From the NCBI RefSeq assembly GCF_014333615.1, contig NZ_JACSCY010000005.1, forward strand, positions 62,001-126,000: a stretch of 64,000 bases of DNA. The letters are read 5' to 3'. The notes beneath the pieces are model-generated. The model was not told the DNA's origin, did not search any database, and saw nothing but the letters and a program-made list of their open reading frames with translations. The DNA is from Hymenobacter citatus. Lineage in GTDB: Bacteria; Bacteroidota; Bacteroidia; Cytophagales; Hymenobacteraceae. The position numbers and the translations under genes were made by a program. This document shows, piece after piece, positions 9,320-18,389 of the stretch (position 1 is its first letter; every line of letters starts with the position of its first letter).

Positions 9320-10297
9320 CTATTCTTCGTGGCCCGGTACAGACACCGCTGGTGCCTGCTGACGAGCTGCCTCCTGGGCCAAACGCTCCTGCTCTCTGGC
9401 CGAGGGCGTGCGGGGTAGCTTATCCAGATCAGGCTGACCGGCATCCACCCAGCAAGTGTACCAAAAGGCCGCCACCAGCCGCACGGCCTGCCGCATACGG
9501 CGCTCTACCTGCCCGTTGAGCTGGCGGTGGTAGGCGCGAACAAAATCGCGAGAATACGTCCTGATGGTTTGCCCGCCGCGCTCCTCGTAGCCGTACTTGC
9601 GGTCGGCGGCAAACAGCACGGTTTGCTCCCGCTCGAAGCGCAACACCGAATCGACGGCAGCGTGTGAGGCAGCCACGGCCTGCCAGATAGCCTCCGTGGG
9701 CCGCTCAAGGTAGGCAGCTTGGCCTACCATCAGGTCATAATCGGTGCTCAATAGCTCCGGCAAGCGGCTTTCCCACAACCCGTGAATGCCCCGCTGGCCC
9801 GTAAACTGACCGTTGTAATTGCGGGTGGTATGCAGGGGCACGCAGGCATCGGCTACGTAATGGCCCAGGTCGGCGGAGAGGTGCAGGATGCGGTCAGTGT
9901 CGTGCGCCCGGAAAGCGGCCGTGAGCTGGCCTTTCATCTGGGCTACCTGCCAGGGCACAATGCCGTGGCGCATCAGGGAGTCTTCGCCGTAGCGGGCCAC
10001 GGCATCGGCGAAGTTGCGGGGTAGGCCGTGCTTGGTAAGGGCCGAGTCGCCGTACGCGTCCACATCCAGGAAGTGGCGGGCAGCCTCGCCGGGCACTACG
10101 GTGCGGCGCGAATCGGGGCGGGTGGCGTTTTCGGTGAGGTAGTCGATGTTGGCTTTATAAAAGCCAATCATTTCGCGGGGTAAGGTAAAAACGGCCAGCC
10201 GGTTAATGAGTCGGTGGCTGAAGAAGCCCCAGGCGTGGGTAGGAGCGGCGGGAAGGAGTAGTAAGCATAAAGCGAGGAGGATAGTAATAGCTTTCAT
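9320..10297 (-). CDS. Zinc-dependent phospholipase C / S1-P1 nuclease-like secreted protein
   Basis: The 325-residue product has a signal peptide (MKAITILLALCLLLLPAAPTHA). The mature protein would begin WGFFSHRLINRLAVF. An N-terminal Trp followed by His is the zinc-ligand arrangement of the PLC/S1-P1 nuclease fold. Further ligands are visible in HYVADACVPLH (H-x3-D, then His) and in GIHGLWE (His and Glu). This is strong support for a trinuclear zinc hydrolase, but phospholipase and nuclease activity cannot be separated from sequence. The gene lies directly upstream of the patatin-barrel gene on the same strand (114 bp gap), so a lipid-degrading pair is possible. The ATG at 10297 is chosen over 10312 because it begins the signal peptide. 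Confidence 0.8.
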   Translation of the reverse strand: MKAITILLALCLLLLPAAPTHAWGFFSHRLINRLAVFTLPREMIGFYKANIDYLTENATRPDSRRTVVPGEAARHFLDVDAYGDSALTKHGLPRNFADAVARYGEDSLMRHGIVPWQVAQMKGQLTAAFRAHDTDRILHLSADLGHYVADACVPLHTTRNYNGQFTGQRGIHGLWESRLPELLSTDYDLMVGQAAYLERPTEAIWQAVAASHAAVDSVLRFEREQTVLFAADRKYGYEERGGQTIRTYSRDFVRAYHRQLNGQVERRMRQAVRLVAAFWYTCWVDAGQPDLDKLPRTPSAREQERLAQEAARQQAPAVSVPGHEE

Positions 10298-10406
10298 AGC
10301 AGCATGATACACCGATGGAAAGCCTTCCGTAATAATATCGTACCAACGTTCTGCAGTGCTGATTTATGAGTAGCTTAAGCATCTCCTACCCCCGAAGTAT
10401 CTGCTT

Positions 10407-11192
10407 ATGCTACGACACGTCATTTACTACAGCCTTTCTTTCGTGCTACTGACACTGGTGCCCGGCTGCCAGCAAAAGCAGCAGACATACCCCTACCTGA
10501 TAAAAATCGACGGTTGCACCGACTGCTCCGTTACGCTCAGGGGCCTCCCTCCTTCTTATAACACACTGGATACTGCCCAAAGGCAGGCCGGTCAGTTGGT
10601 TTTATCAGGTACCATTGCGCAACCTGGTGTGTATTATGTCTTTGGCCATAAGCCTACAGATAAGAATTTCGGTATAGGTGCTACCATCTATCTACCAGCC
10701 GATTCTGTGCAGCTAACGGTTTTGCCGAAAGAGCAGGAAAAGCGTACTTTCTACTATGTCTACCAACGGCTTGGTCTCGGCTCCTACCTTCGGAATGCGG
10801 TAATATTTTCTACTTCACCGCAACAAAAAGAGCTGGAACGCTACTTATACCTCAACGATAGTCTCTGGAACAAATTCTTCGTGGATAAAAGCCTTGTGAC
10901 CGCGAAGCTGGTTCAAACCTACGATTCCGGCAACCGCGCCCTCGTGGAGCAGTGGTCCGATTCAGCACGGCGCTTCGAAGGACGTTTTCCTAAGTACATG
11001 GCCCAATCATCGGTGCTTTTCGCCAAGCAGTATCCCCATTCCGACCTCACCGCCTACGCCCTACTGGATAACGCCAAGATAACTAACGTCCAGCCGGTGC
11101 TCCGGCCCTACTACCGCGCCCTACCCGACTCGCTGAAGCAGAGCTACTACGGCAAGCTGCTGGCTAAGGAATTTGGTGAGGTCCAGGAGTAG
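10407..11192 (+). CDS. Lipoprotein with DUF4369-like domain
   Basis: The 261-residue protein has a lipoprotein signal ending in the lipobox LVPGC near residue 21, so it should be lipid-anchored and periplasm-facing. The region that follows (residues about 28-130) resembles DUF4369, the all-beta domain found at the N terminus of Bacteroidetes TlpA-like thiol-disulfide oxidoreductases: YLIKIDGCTDCSVTLRG, then a GQLVLSGTI..PGVYYV segment. No thioredoxin domain or CxxC redox motif follows; the rest is helical and unassigned. It is divergent from the phospholipase gene and convergent with def, from which it is separated by a bidirectional terminator. Confidence 0.65.
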   Translation: MLRHVIYYSLSFVLLTLVPGCQQKQQTYPYLIKIDGCTDCSVTLRGLPPSYNTLDTAQRQAGQLVLSGTIAQPGVYYVFGHKPTDKNFGIGATIYLPADSVQLTVLPKEQEKRTFYYVYQRLGLGSYLRNAVIFSTSPQQKELERYLYLNDSLWNKFFVDKSLVTAKLVQTYDSGNRALVEQWSDSARRFEGRFPKYMAQSSVLFAKQYPHSDLTAYALLDNAKITNVQPVLRPYYRALPDSLKQSYYGKLLAKEFGEVQE

Positions 11193-11253
11193 TTCGGGCT
11201 ACTACATTGCGCTAGCAACTATGACATGACAGGTAGTACATATCAAGAAAAAC

Positions 11254-11289
11254 AAAAAACTGATATACCCCAACGGATATATCAGTTTT
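11254..11289. terminator. Bidirectional terminator between the lipoprotein gene and def
   Basis: AAAAACTGATAT (11254-11265) pairs with ATATCAGTTTT (11279-11289), so an A run precedes and a T run ends the stem. It can terminate transcription in both directions. It lies in the convergent gap 11193-11314. Confidence 0.8.
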
Positions 11290-11314
11290 GCTTACATGAG
11301 ATAGATATGTCTCC

Positions 11315-11917
11315 CTACCGCTGCTTCACCACTGGAAACCGCATCCGGTAATCGGCTTTCACGTCGCCTTTGCTGATGCGGGCGAGTTTGCCTTTGATAA
11401 ACTGCTTTTTAAAGGCCGAAATCTTATCTGTGAACAGCACGCCCTCCAAGTGGTCGTACTCGTGCTGAATCACGCGGGCCGTCATGCCGGAAAAGGTTTC
11501 TTCGTGCGGCTGGCGGTTTTCGTCCTCGTAGCGCAGCGTTACCACGGGCTGGCGGTACACCATCTCGCGCACGCCCGGAATGCTCAGGCAGCCTTCCTCA
11601 AAACCCCACTCCTCGCCTTCTTCGTGCACAATCTGTGGGTTAATAAAGGCGCGCTTTACGGGTTGCGCGGTGGCTTCCAGCTGCACCGGCTCGCCGTTTT
11701 CGTCCTCCTCGTCTACCATCGGCGCCGAGTCAATCACGAACAGGCGGATGCTCTTGCCAATCTGGGGCGCGGCCAGGCCTACCCCGTGGGCATAGTACAT
11801 GGTATCGTACATATCGGCCACGAGCTGTTTTAGCTCGTCAGCGGAGAAATCAATGGGCAGGTCGCGGGCGCGAACTTTCAAAACAGGGTCGCCGAAGGCA
11901 ACAACAGGGTAAATCAT
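11315..11917 (-). CDS. def: Peptide deformylase
   Basis: This 200-residue metalloenzyme removes the formyl group from the initiator methionine of nascent proteins. All three signature motifs are present: GVGLAAPQ (residues 45-52), EGCLS (108-112, Cys metal ligand) and QHEYDH (151-156, the HExxH zinc/iron site). An acidic insertion (VDEEDENGEP, about 68-77) is typical of Bacteroidetes deformylases. The start codon overlaps the stop of ruvX/yqgF by 4 bp (ATGA), so the two genes are translationally coupled in one leftward operon. Confidence 0.96.
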   Translation of the reverse strand: MIYPVVAFGDPVLKVRARDLPIDFSADELKQLVADMYDTMYYAHGVGLAAPQIGKSIRLFVIDSAPMVDEEDENGEPVQLEATAQPVKRAFINPQIVHEEGEEWGFEEGCLSIPGVREMVYRQPVVTLRYEDENRQPHEETFSGMTARVIQHEYDHLEGVLFTDKISAFKKQFIKGKLARISKGDVKADYRMRFPVVKQR

Positions 11918-12324
11918 CGGGATTCAAGGAAAGATTGCAAAATGATGGCCGCGCTAATGCGGTCCACCGTGGCTTTGTCGCGGCGGGCCTTCTTGCCTAG
12001 CCCGCCGGCCAGCATGGTAGCGTGCGCCATGCGCGAGGTAAACCGTTCGTCGACCTCATGCACCGGCACCGCCGGAAACTCGCGCCGTAGCTGCCGCACC
12101 AGACCTACTACAGCGCTGGTAGCATCGGTGGCCTCATTGAGTAGGGTACGCGGCATTCCTACCACTAGCGCCGCCAGCGGGTCGCGCTGGTGGTAGGCTT
12201 TCAGGTAGGCCAGTAGGTCTTTGCTGTGCACCGTATCCAGCGGCGATGCAATGAGTTGCGAGGGGTCCGTTACGGCCAGGCCCACGCGTTTGTGACCGTA
12301 GTCAATAGCAAGAATGCGCCCCAT
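11914..12324 (-). CDS. ruvX: Putative pre-16S rRNA nuclease / Holliday junction resolvase-like YqgF
   Basis: The 136-residue protein has the RNase H-like YqgF fold. MGRILAIDYGHKRVGLA gives the first catalytic Asp at residue 8, VVGMPRTLL is the central conserved segment, and VDERFTS plus the late DKATVDRISAAIILQ (Asp) supply the other acidic residues. In Escherichia coli YqgF acts in 16S rRNA 5'-end maturation; the Holliday-junction role is disputed. The ATG at 12324 fits the family N terminus. An upstream in-frame start would add ten unconserved residues. It is the first gene of the operon with def. Confidence 0.92.
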   Translation of the reverse strand: MGRILAIDYGHKRVGLAVTDPSQLIASPLDTVHSKDLLAYLKAYHQRDPLAALVVGMPRTLLNEATDATSAVVGLVRQLRREFPAVPVHEVDERFTSRMAHATMLAGGLGKKARRDKATVDRISAAIILQSFLESR

Positions 12325-12709
12325 TTGTAACTGTAAAAAACCACTTACCCACACCGTATAGTTCCTGCTCGGGTGGGCCCCACAAAGATACGACGACCAA
12401 GTGGAACTGCCAGAATATGGCTATTAGTTACTACCCTCCTTTCTTTATACGTCAAGCCATATCTATTCACTATATATAATTATAATTCATGCACTATTAT
12501 ATAGCGCAATCTAACTGCGCTTGTTTCACGTAAATATTATGTAAAAAATGCTATATATAGCCCTAATATAAGATCAAATTGTATTGTTATTGGAAAACCA
12601 ATACCATTCAATAGTATGGCTTTATTCTTGAAAAAGTTTTACTATTCCTAAGCAAGGCACTTTTTTGCAGGATTGAACTATCACCCGACCCACCACGCTG
12701 CTTTCGTTT
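12325..12709. promoter_or_regulatory. AT-rich divergent promoter region between ruvX-def and the S41 peptidase gene
   Basis: This 385-bp gene-free stretch becomes very AT-rich (about 12420-12650) compared with the genes on both sides. It separates two divergent transcription units and must hold both promoters. A small hairpin TATTGG-AAAA-CCAATA lies at 12588-12603. I cannot point to convincing -33/-7 boxes of the Bacteroidetes type. Confidence 0.4.
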
Positions 12710-14407
12710 ATGCCTGTTGAGCCAACCACTGCCCCTACCCCTCGCCCAACCGCAACGCCGGAACAAGCACCCAATAATCGGCAGTGGCAGGTACGGCAAC
12801 CTATGCTGCTGGCTATCGTGCTGGTTTGCGGCATTTTGGTGGGCGCTAACCCGTTTCGGCCGTCCAGTCAGAATCCCGATGGCACCTCTCGTGGCTACCT
12901 TAAGTTCAAGGAAATTCTGAGTTACGTAGACCGCGACTATGTGGACTCGGTGGATGCTGAAGCCCTGTCGGACTACGCCATCAGCCGGATGCTGGAGCAG
13001 CTGGACCCGCACACGGTATTCATTCCGGCCCGCGAGCAGCAGCAGGCTTCGGTACTGCTTCAAAGCGATTTTGACGGGGTAGGGGCCGAAGTCAACATCT
13101 TCCATGACACTGTGACGGTAGTAGCCCCACTCAGCGGCGGCCCCGCCGACATGGCCGGCCTGCTACCCGGCGACCGGCTCCTGCGCATCGGCGAAACCAC
13201 TGTTTCGGGTAAGCATACCTCGCTGGAGTCGGTACTGGGGTTGCTGCGGGGGCCACGCGGCAGCCGCGTGCCACTGCTGGTAATGCGCCGCCACCAGCAC
13301 GCCCCTATCACCATGCTGGTCACGCGCAACCGCATTGCCAACAACTCACTGGATGTGAGCTATATGCTGGATAATCAAACGGGGTTTATTAAAATCAGCC
13401 GCTTTGCTAGTGGCACGTTTGATGAGTTTAAGCAAGCGCTGGGCGACTTGCGTCGCCAGGGCATGATCCGCTTGGTCCTGGACCTGCGCGGCAACCCCGG
13501 CGGCTACCTCGACCGCGCCACCAAAATCGCCGATGAGTTTATTGGCGGCACCCGCAAGCTGGTGTATACCGATGGCAAAGGCGACCAGTACGATACCCAA
13601 ACCTTCGCCCGTGTAACTGGCGAGTTCGAGGAAGGACCATTGGTAGTGCTGGTAGACGAAAACAGCGCTTCAGCCGCCGAGGTAGTGGCCGGCGCCCTGC
13701 AAGACCACGACCGCGCCCTACTGGTAGGCCGGCGCACGTTTGGCAAAGGCCTAGTGCAGCAGCCCATCACGCTCAACGACGGCTCGGAGCTGCGCCTGAC
13801 TATTGCCCGCTATTTCACACCCTCGGGGCGCTGCATTCAGAAGTCGTACCAGGGTGGTGCAATGGCCTACGAGCAGGAGCTAGCCAACCGCCAGCGCCGC
13901 GGTGAGTACCTGCATGCCGACAGCATCCATTTTGCCGACTCCCTGCGCTACCGCACGGCCCATGGCCGCACCGTGTACGGCGGCGGCGGCATCATGCCCG
14001 ACCTCTTCGTGCCCGGCGACACGCTGCTGCAATCGGCCTACTACAGTAAGTTGCAAAAGCTGAACCTGATCCGGGAGTTTGCCCTCAACTTCTACCAGGA
14101 CCACCAAGCAGAGCTGGCCGGCCTGCGCTTTGAGCAGTTCAATCAGCAGTTTCAGATTACGGATCAGCAGCTGAAAGTGCTGGCCGCCCTGGCAGCCAAA
14201 GCCGGTGCCCGCGCTTCCCTAGTTGAGCAAAATCGGTGCGCCCTGTTACTCCGCACGCAGTTGAAGGCCCTTATTGCGCGCCACGCCTACGGCAACACGG
14301 CCTTTTACCAAGTGATGCAACAGCAAGATCCTGAGTTGCTTCAGGCCATGCGCAGCTTTCAGAACGGCTCCGCGCTACTCACGCAGAATTTGACGTCGAT
14401 GAAGTAA
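12710..14407 (+). CDS. S41 family C-terminal processing peptidase
   Basis: The 565-residue protein has a proline/threonine-rich N terminus, one transmembrane or signal-anchor helix (about 32-46, MLLAIVLVCGILVGA), a PDZ domain (about 120-200, with GPADMAGLLPGDRLLRIG) and an S41 peptidase domain. The serine-lysine dyad is visible as Ser321 in ENSASAAE and Lys346 in RTFGKG, with the usual 25-residue spacing. After the core there is a C-terminal extension of about 170 residues, as in Bacteroidetes carboxy-terminal proteases. It should degrade or trim proteins in the periplasm. It is convergent with the transglutaminase gene, and a REP-like palindrome fills the gap. Confidence 0.93.
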   Translation: MPVEPTTAPTPRPTATPEQAPNNRQWQVRQPMLLAIVLVCGILVGANPFRPSSQNPDGTSRGYLKFKEILSYVDRDYVDSVDAEALSDYAISRMLEQLDPHTVFIPAREQQQASVLLQSDFDGVGAEVNIFHDTVTVVAPLSGGPADMAGLLPGDRLLRIGETTVSGKHTSLESVLGLLRGPRGSRVPLLVMRRHQHAPITMLVTRNRIANNSLDVSYMLDNQTGFIKISRFASGTFDEFKQALGDLRRQGMIRLVLDLRGNPGGYLDRATKIADEFIGGTRKLVYTDGKGDQYDTQTFARVTGEFEEGPLVVLVDENSASAAEVVAGALQDHDRALLVGRRTFGKGLVQQPITLNDGSELRLTIARYFTPSGRCIQKSYQGGAMAYEQELANRQRRGEYLHADSIHFADSLRYRTAHGRTVYGGGGIMPDLFVPGDTLLQSAYYSKLQKLNLIREFALNFYQDHQAELAGLRFEQFNQQFQITDQQLKVLAALAAKAGARASLVEQNRCALLLRTQLKALIARHAYGNTAFYQVMQQQDPELLQAMRSFQNGSALLTQNLTSMK

Positions 14408-14415
14408 GTAAGAAC

Positions 14416-14506
14416 GTCCTTTCGACCAGCGGGAGAAATCTCGCGTGCTGACGAAAGATAGTATCTATCATCAGCACGCGAGATTTCTCCCGCTGGTCGA
14501 AAGGAC
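14416..14506. repeat. Palindromic repeat, family A (TCGACCAGCGGGAGAAATCTCGCG)
   Basis: Nearly perfect inverted repeat with arms of about 36 bp: GTCCTTTCGACCAGCGGGAG.. from 14416 and its reverse complement ending at 14506, separated by about 18 nt. It fills the gap between two convergent genes and could act as a bidirectional terminator or mRNA-end stabiliser. The same core recurs at 36692 and 58145. A related outer part (TCTCGCGTGCTGACG) recurs at 18284 and 59829. Confidence 0.85.
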
Positions 14507-14515
14507 AGGCTCCCT

Positions 14516-15547
14516 CTACTGCACTGGCGCTTTATCCTGATACGTGAACTTCCGGTCGATTTTATCGAAAGGTTTACCATCTATTTCAGCATAAGGATAG
14601 ATGAAGTAGTTGAGCGGGTCGCCTTGCTGCGGGGGCGTCAGGGTCAGGTCGCGGCCGCGGGTAAACTCCACGCGGTTTTCGTCGTGGGCGCCGAAGAAGT
14701 ACTGGCGGCGGTCTGGGTTCTTGGCCGCCTCAGAAGCATCGATGGGCACCCAGCCGGTTTGTTTGGTGTAAAACTCAGCCCAGCAGTGGTAGCCCTGCAC
14801 CTGGCCGCTGCCCCGCTCGGCGGGTAGGGGAAAGCCGATGCTGAAGCGCGCCGGAATACCTAGCGCCCGGCAGTAGCCGATAAAAATGGCGTGGAAATCG
14901 GTGCAGTTGCCGCGGCGGGCGTCGCAGGCGTAGTAGATGTCGCCGCGGCCCCAGCCCTGGCCGGTTTTGTCGTATTGCACCGTGCTGACTACGTGGTTGT
15001 AGATGGCGCGAGCCTTTTCGAGGTCGGTTTTGGCGCCGGCTTTGGTCACTACCTCCGTGGCCCAGGTCTTAATTTTGGCATCCAGCGGTACGAGGCGGTC
15101 GGGTTGGAGCCACCGGGCCATGTTGGGGTCGTTCACGTCGGCCTTGCTCGACTTGCGGCCCGCGCTCAAAAATGGATTCAGGTGCTCGCGGCGCACGGCC
15201 TGGAACTGTAGCTTTACCGTGAACCCATCGGCCGGTGGCTGCGCCACGCGCAGGTGCACCATCTGGTTGTTGTAGGGGCCAGTCGCTATTTCGTAGCGGT
15301 ACGGCGAGGTGATGCTGACCCCAGTAATCTCCTGTGACTTATCGTTGTGCGGCACGGGAAGCCACAGGTCCAGGTAGTGAACGGTAGTGGGTAGGTCGTG
15401 GAGTGTGGCCGTGTATTCCACGGCTACTGTGCGGCTGCGAGGCGCAGGCGACTGCGCAAACATCACAGATTGGCTAATAAGCCCTAGAGCGGCTACCAGA
15501 GTAGCTACCCGCGCCGGCCGGCGCGGTCCCCGTTCTCGAATTTTCAC
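14516..15547 (-). CDS. Secreted transglutaminase-like (cysteine protease fold) protein
   Basis: The 343-residue product has a basic N terminus and a hydrophobic signal (ARVATLVAALGLISQSVMFAQ). It carries a transglutaminase core domain with Cys in RRGNCTDFHAIF, His in GYHCWAEFY and Asp in PIDASEA, the catalytic triad of the family. A beta-rich domain of about 130 residues precedes the core. In bacteria such proteins are usually peptidases or amidases acting in the envelope rather than cross-linkers. No ATG exists near the expected N terminus, so I place the start at the GTG at 15547 (VKIRERG). The longer ORF that begins at 16084 would overlap the divergent gene. The assignment of the start is less certain than the family. 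Confidence 0.85.
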   Translation of the reverse strand: MKIRERGPRRPARVATLVAALGLISQSVMFAQSPAPRSRTVAVEYTATLHDLPTTVHYLDLWLPVPHNDKSQEITGVSITSPYRYEIATGPYNNQMVHLRVAQPPADGFTVKLQFQAVRREHLNPFLSAGRKSSKADVNDPNMARWLQPDRLVPLDAKIKTWATEVVTKAGAKTDLEKARAIYNHVVSTVQYDKTGQGWGRGDIYYACDARRGNCTDFHAIFIGYCRALGIPARFSIGFPLPAERGSGQVQGYHCWAEFYTKQTGWVPIDASEAAKNPDRRQYFFGAHDENRVEFTRGRDLTLTPPQQGDPLNYFIYPYAEIDGKPFDKIDRKFTYQDKAPVQ

Positions 15548-15740
15548 GTGTTGCTGAGTATAGTATATACAAGGCCAAGGGCCATTCTCAACAAAGATAC
15601 GAGCAAATGACGGCGCTCTTGGGAAACTGCTTCGGAACCAAGTACTTTCCCGATGACGTTGGCACCCGCTTGCCGGATATACCGTAACTTTAACTCCATC
15701 TGTCAGTAAAGTGAAGCGGGCATCTTTTCTATACTCTTCT

Positions 15741-18275
15741 ATGTTTTTATTGCGGCCGCGTGCATATTTTCTGGTAGGGCTGCTGTTGATTTTGAGCACA
15801 TTATCGGCGGTAGCGCAGCAAGTGCGTTTTGCCGGCCGCGTAACGGAGGCCAAATCGGGCAAGGCCGTGCCGTTTGCCTCGGTGTTCGTGCCCGGCTCCA
15901 GCCAGGGTACCACGGCCGATGAAAACGGCCGCTTCACGCTCACCGTAGCACAACCCGTCGATTCGCTGGGTGCTTCGGCGCTGGGCTTCACCCCGCTGAA
16001 AAAAGCCGTGGGCACCCAGCCTACGCAAACCGTCAACTTTGCCCTGGGTGGCGGGGGCGGTTTTACGTTGGGAGAGGTAACCATACGTCCGCCCGGCGAG
16101 GTAGAAAACCCGGCCTATCGGATTTTGCGGTTGGTGCAGGCGCACAAAAACAAGAACAACAAGCGTAGCCTCAACACCTACGATTTCGACAGCTACAACC
16201 GCCTGCAGGTGTTTCTGGCCAACATGCCCCGCGACCCGGAGGAGGGTAGCCTGTTTGAGCAGATTCAGAATGTGGCTGATAGCCTGGGCGCGCTGGGCGA
16301 CACTACCAGTGGGCGGGTGGCCCTACCCATTTTCGCCTCTGAGGCCATTTCGCGCTTCTACGTGCAGTCGCAGCCCCGCCTAACCCGCGAGGAAATCCGG
16401 CATACGCAAATGCACGGCCTGGCCCCGCGCGAGGGCTCGGTGCTGTCGCAGATCATGGGCACATCGTTTCAGGACTGGGACTTCTACCGCAACTGGCAGC
16501 AGTTGCTGGGCAAAGACTTTATCTCGCCTATTGCCGACGGCTGGAAATTCACTTATGAATATGAGCTCCAAGACTCGGTATTTCTGGGTTCTGATTACTG
16601 CTACCGCATTGCCGTGGAGCCACGCCGGCCGGCCGATCTGGCATTTACGGGCCTGATCTGGATCAACGCCGAAACCTACGCCCTGCGCCGGGTGGATTTG
16701 AAGGTGAGCCCCTCCGTGAACCTCAACTTTGCGGACAATATCGTGGTGCAGCAGGACATGGTGGCCTCATCAGCCGGGCCGGGCTTGCCGCGCCGCACGC
16801 ACGTGGAGCTGGGTGTGAAGCCACTCAAGAAAAGTCCGGCTTTCCGGGCTGAGTTCACCACCATCAACTCCGACTTTGTGGTGAATCAGGACCGGCCAGC
16901 CGAGTTCTATACCCTACCCATCGAAACCCTGGCCAGCGCCTACGAGACCCCGCCCGGTTTCTGGGAAACCCACCGCCCCGATACGCTAACGGCCCGCGAG
17001 CAAGGCACCTTTGCCACCCTCGACTCGGTGCAGCGCCTACCCGAGGTGCGCACGGTGCTCGACATTATGGACATTGCCGTGAACGGCTACTATCGGGCGG
17101 GCAAACTGGACCTGGGGCCCGTATTGAGCACTTACGCTTTTAATAGTATTGAGGGGCACCGCTTTCAACTCGGCTTTCGGACTACGCCCGCCATTAGCCG
17201 CAACTGGCTGCTGCGCACCTACCTGGCCTATGGTACCCGCGACGGCCGCTTTAAATACGGTGCGCAGGTGAGCCGCATTCTGGACCGCCGCACCTGGACG
17301 GTAGCCACCGTAGAGCGCCGTCACGATATCGAGCAAATTGCTCTACTCGACAACGCCTATGCGCTGGAAAACCCGCTGTTTGAAGCTTCGGCACGCTTGG
17401 GAAACATTCGAAGCAGCCGCCCCCTATTGCGCGAGTTGACCAGCGTCTCGCTGCAAAGCGACCTGTTTCGGGGCTTTACGCAGAAGGTGACGCTGCGCCA
17501 CCAGCAGTTCCGGCCACTCTACCCGTTTGCGTATTACACCGATGAGCCCAGACCTGGCGCACCCACGGAAGACAATTTCACTTTATCCGAAATTGTGCTG
17601 GAGTCGCGCTACGCCCGCGACCAGGTGCTGGTGCAGAGCCAGACGCAAAACCGCCGCTACTCCATTGGGCTGATGCGCTGGCCGGTATTTACGCTACGCT
17701 ACACGATGGGCCTCAACAATGTGCTGGGTAGTGATTTCAAGTACCAGAAGATCAATCTTTTGGTTACGCAAAGTGTGAAATTCGGCCAACTGGGCCGCAC
17801 CGATTACATTCTGGATGCCGGCTACATTCCGAGCACAGTGCCCTACCCCCTGCTCAAAAATCACCTCGGCAACCAAACGCCATTTTATAATGCGGGTGCC
17901 TACAACCTGATGCGGTACTTTGAGTTTGTAAGCGATAAATACGTGGCGCTTCAACTCGAAAATCACCTCGATGGCTTTCTTATCAACAGCGTGCCACTGC
18001 TGCGCCGGCTGAACTGGCGTCTGCTGGTAACCGGCAACGTACTGTACGGAGGCATCAGCAGGGCCAACCGCGCCATCAACCCCACCGAAAATCAGTTTGG
18101 CGAGCCACTCCCTACCTTTCAGGCACTGGGTCGGACGCCTTACGCAGAGTTAGGCTACGGTATTGAGAATATCTTTAAGGTAGTACGCATTGATTTTATC
18201 CACCGCCTCACCTACCGCGACTCCCCAGGCGCCCGCAACTTTGGCGCAAAGGTCAGCTTTCAATTTAAGCTGTAA
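15741..18275 (+). CDS. DUF5686 / carboxypeptidase-like regulatory domain outer-membrane protein
   Basis: The 844-residue protein starts with a signal peptide (MFLLRPRAYFLVGLLLILST..VAQ). A carboxypeptidase-like regulatory (CarboxypepD_reg-like) beta domain follows (about 28-110, with GRVTEAKSGKAVPFASVFV and DENGRFTLTV). The long DUF5686 part ends in a beta barrel whose last residue pattern is FGAKVSFQFKL. The family is common in Bacteroidetes and is presumed to be outer-membrane; the function is not known. A GTG 30 bp upstream (15711) could extend the ORF by 10 residues, but the ATG at 15741 gives a cleaner signal peptide. It is divergent from the transglutaminase-like gene. Confidence 0.85.
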   Translation: MFLLRPRAYFLVGLLLILSTLSAVAQQVRFAGRVTEAKSGKAVPFASVFVPGSSQGTTADENGRFTLTVAQPVDSLGASALGFTPLKKAVGTQPTQTVNFALGGGGGFTLGEVTIRPPGEVENPAYRILRLVQAHKNKNNKRSLNTYDFDSYNRLQVFLANMPRDPEEGSLFEQIQNVADSLGALGDTTSGRVALPIFASEAISRFYVQSQPRLTREEIRHTQMHGLAPREGSVLSQIMGTSFQDWDFYRNWQQLLGKDFISPIADGWKFTYEYELQDSVFLGSDYCYRIAVEPRRPADLAFTGLIWINAETYALRRVDLKVSPSVNLNFADNIVVQQDMVASSAGPGLPRRTHVELGVKPLKKSPAFRAEFTTINSDFVVNQDRPAEFYTLPIETLASAYETPPGFWETHRPDTLTAREQGTFATLDSVQRLPEVRTVLDIMDIAVNGYYRAGKLDLGPVLSTYAFNSIEGHRFQLGFRTTPAISRNWLLRTYLAYGTRDGRFKYGAQVSRILDRRTWTVATVERRHDIEQIALLDNAYALENPLFEASARLGNIRSSRPLLRELTSVSLQSDLFRGFTQKVTLRHQQFRPLYPFAYYTDEPRPGAPTEDNFTLSEIVLESRYARDQVLVQSQTQNRRYSIGLMRWPVFTLRYTMGLNNVLGSDFKYQKINLLVTQSVKFGQLGRTDYILDAGYIPSTVPYPLLKNHLGNQTPFYNAGAYNLMRYFEFVSDKYVALQLENHLDGFLINSVPLLRRLNWRLLVTGNVLYGGISRANRAINPTENQFGEPLPTFQALGRTPYAELGYGIENIFKVVRIDFIHRLTYRDSPGARNFGAKVSFQFKL

Positions 18276-18283
18276 CGTTAGAC

Positions 18284-18376
18284 CGTCATTCCGAGCTTGT
18301 TGAGGAGTCTCGCGTGCTGACGGTAGATAGTATCTTTCGTCAGCACGCGAGATTCCTCGACAAGCTCGGAATGACG
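18284..18376. repeat. Palindromic repeat, family A variant (CGTCATTCCGAGC...TCTCGCGTGCTGACG)
   Basis: Inverted repeat with arms of about 40 bp. The left arm starts CGTCATTCCGAGCTTGT at 18284, and its reverse complement ends at 18376. It sits exactly in the convergent gap between the DUF5686 gene and the next leftward gene, consistent with a bidirectional terminator-like role. Confidence 0.85.
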
Positions 18377-18389
18377 TCCTTTTATCTGC

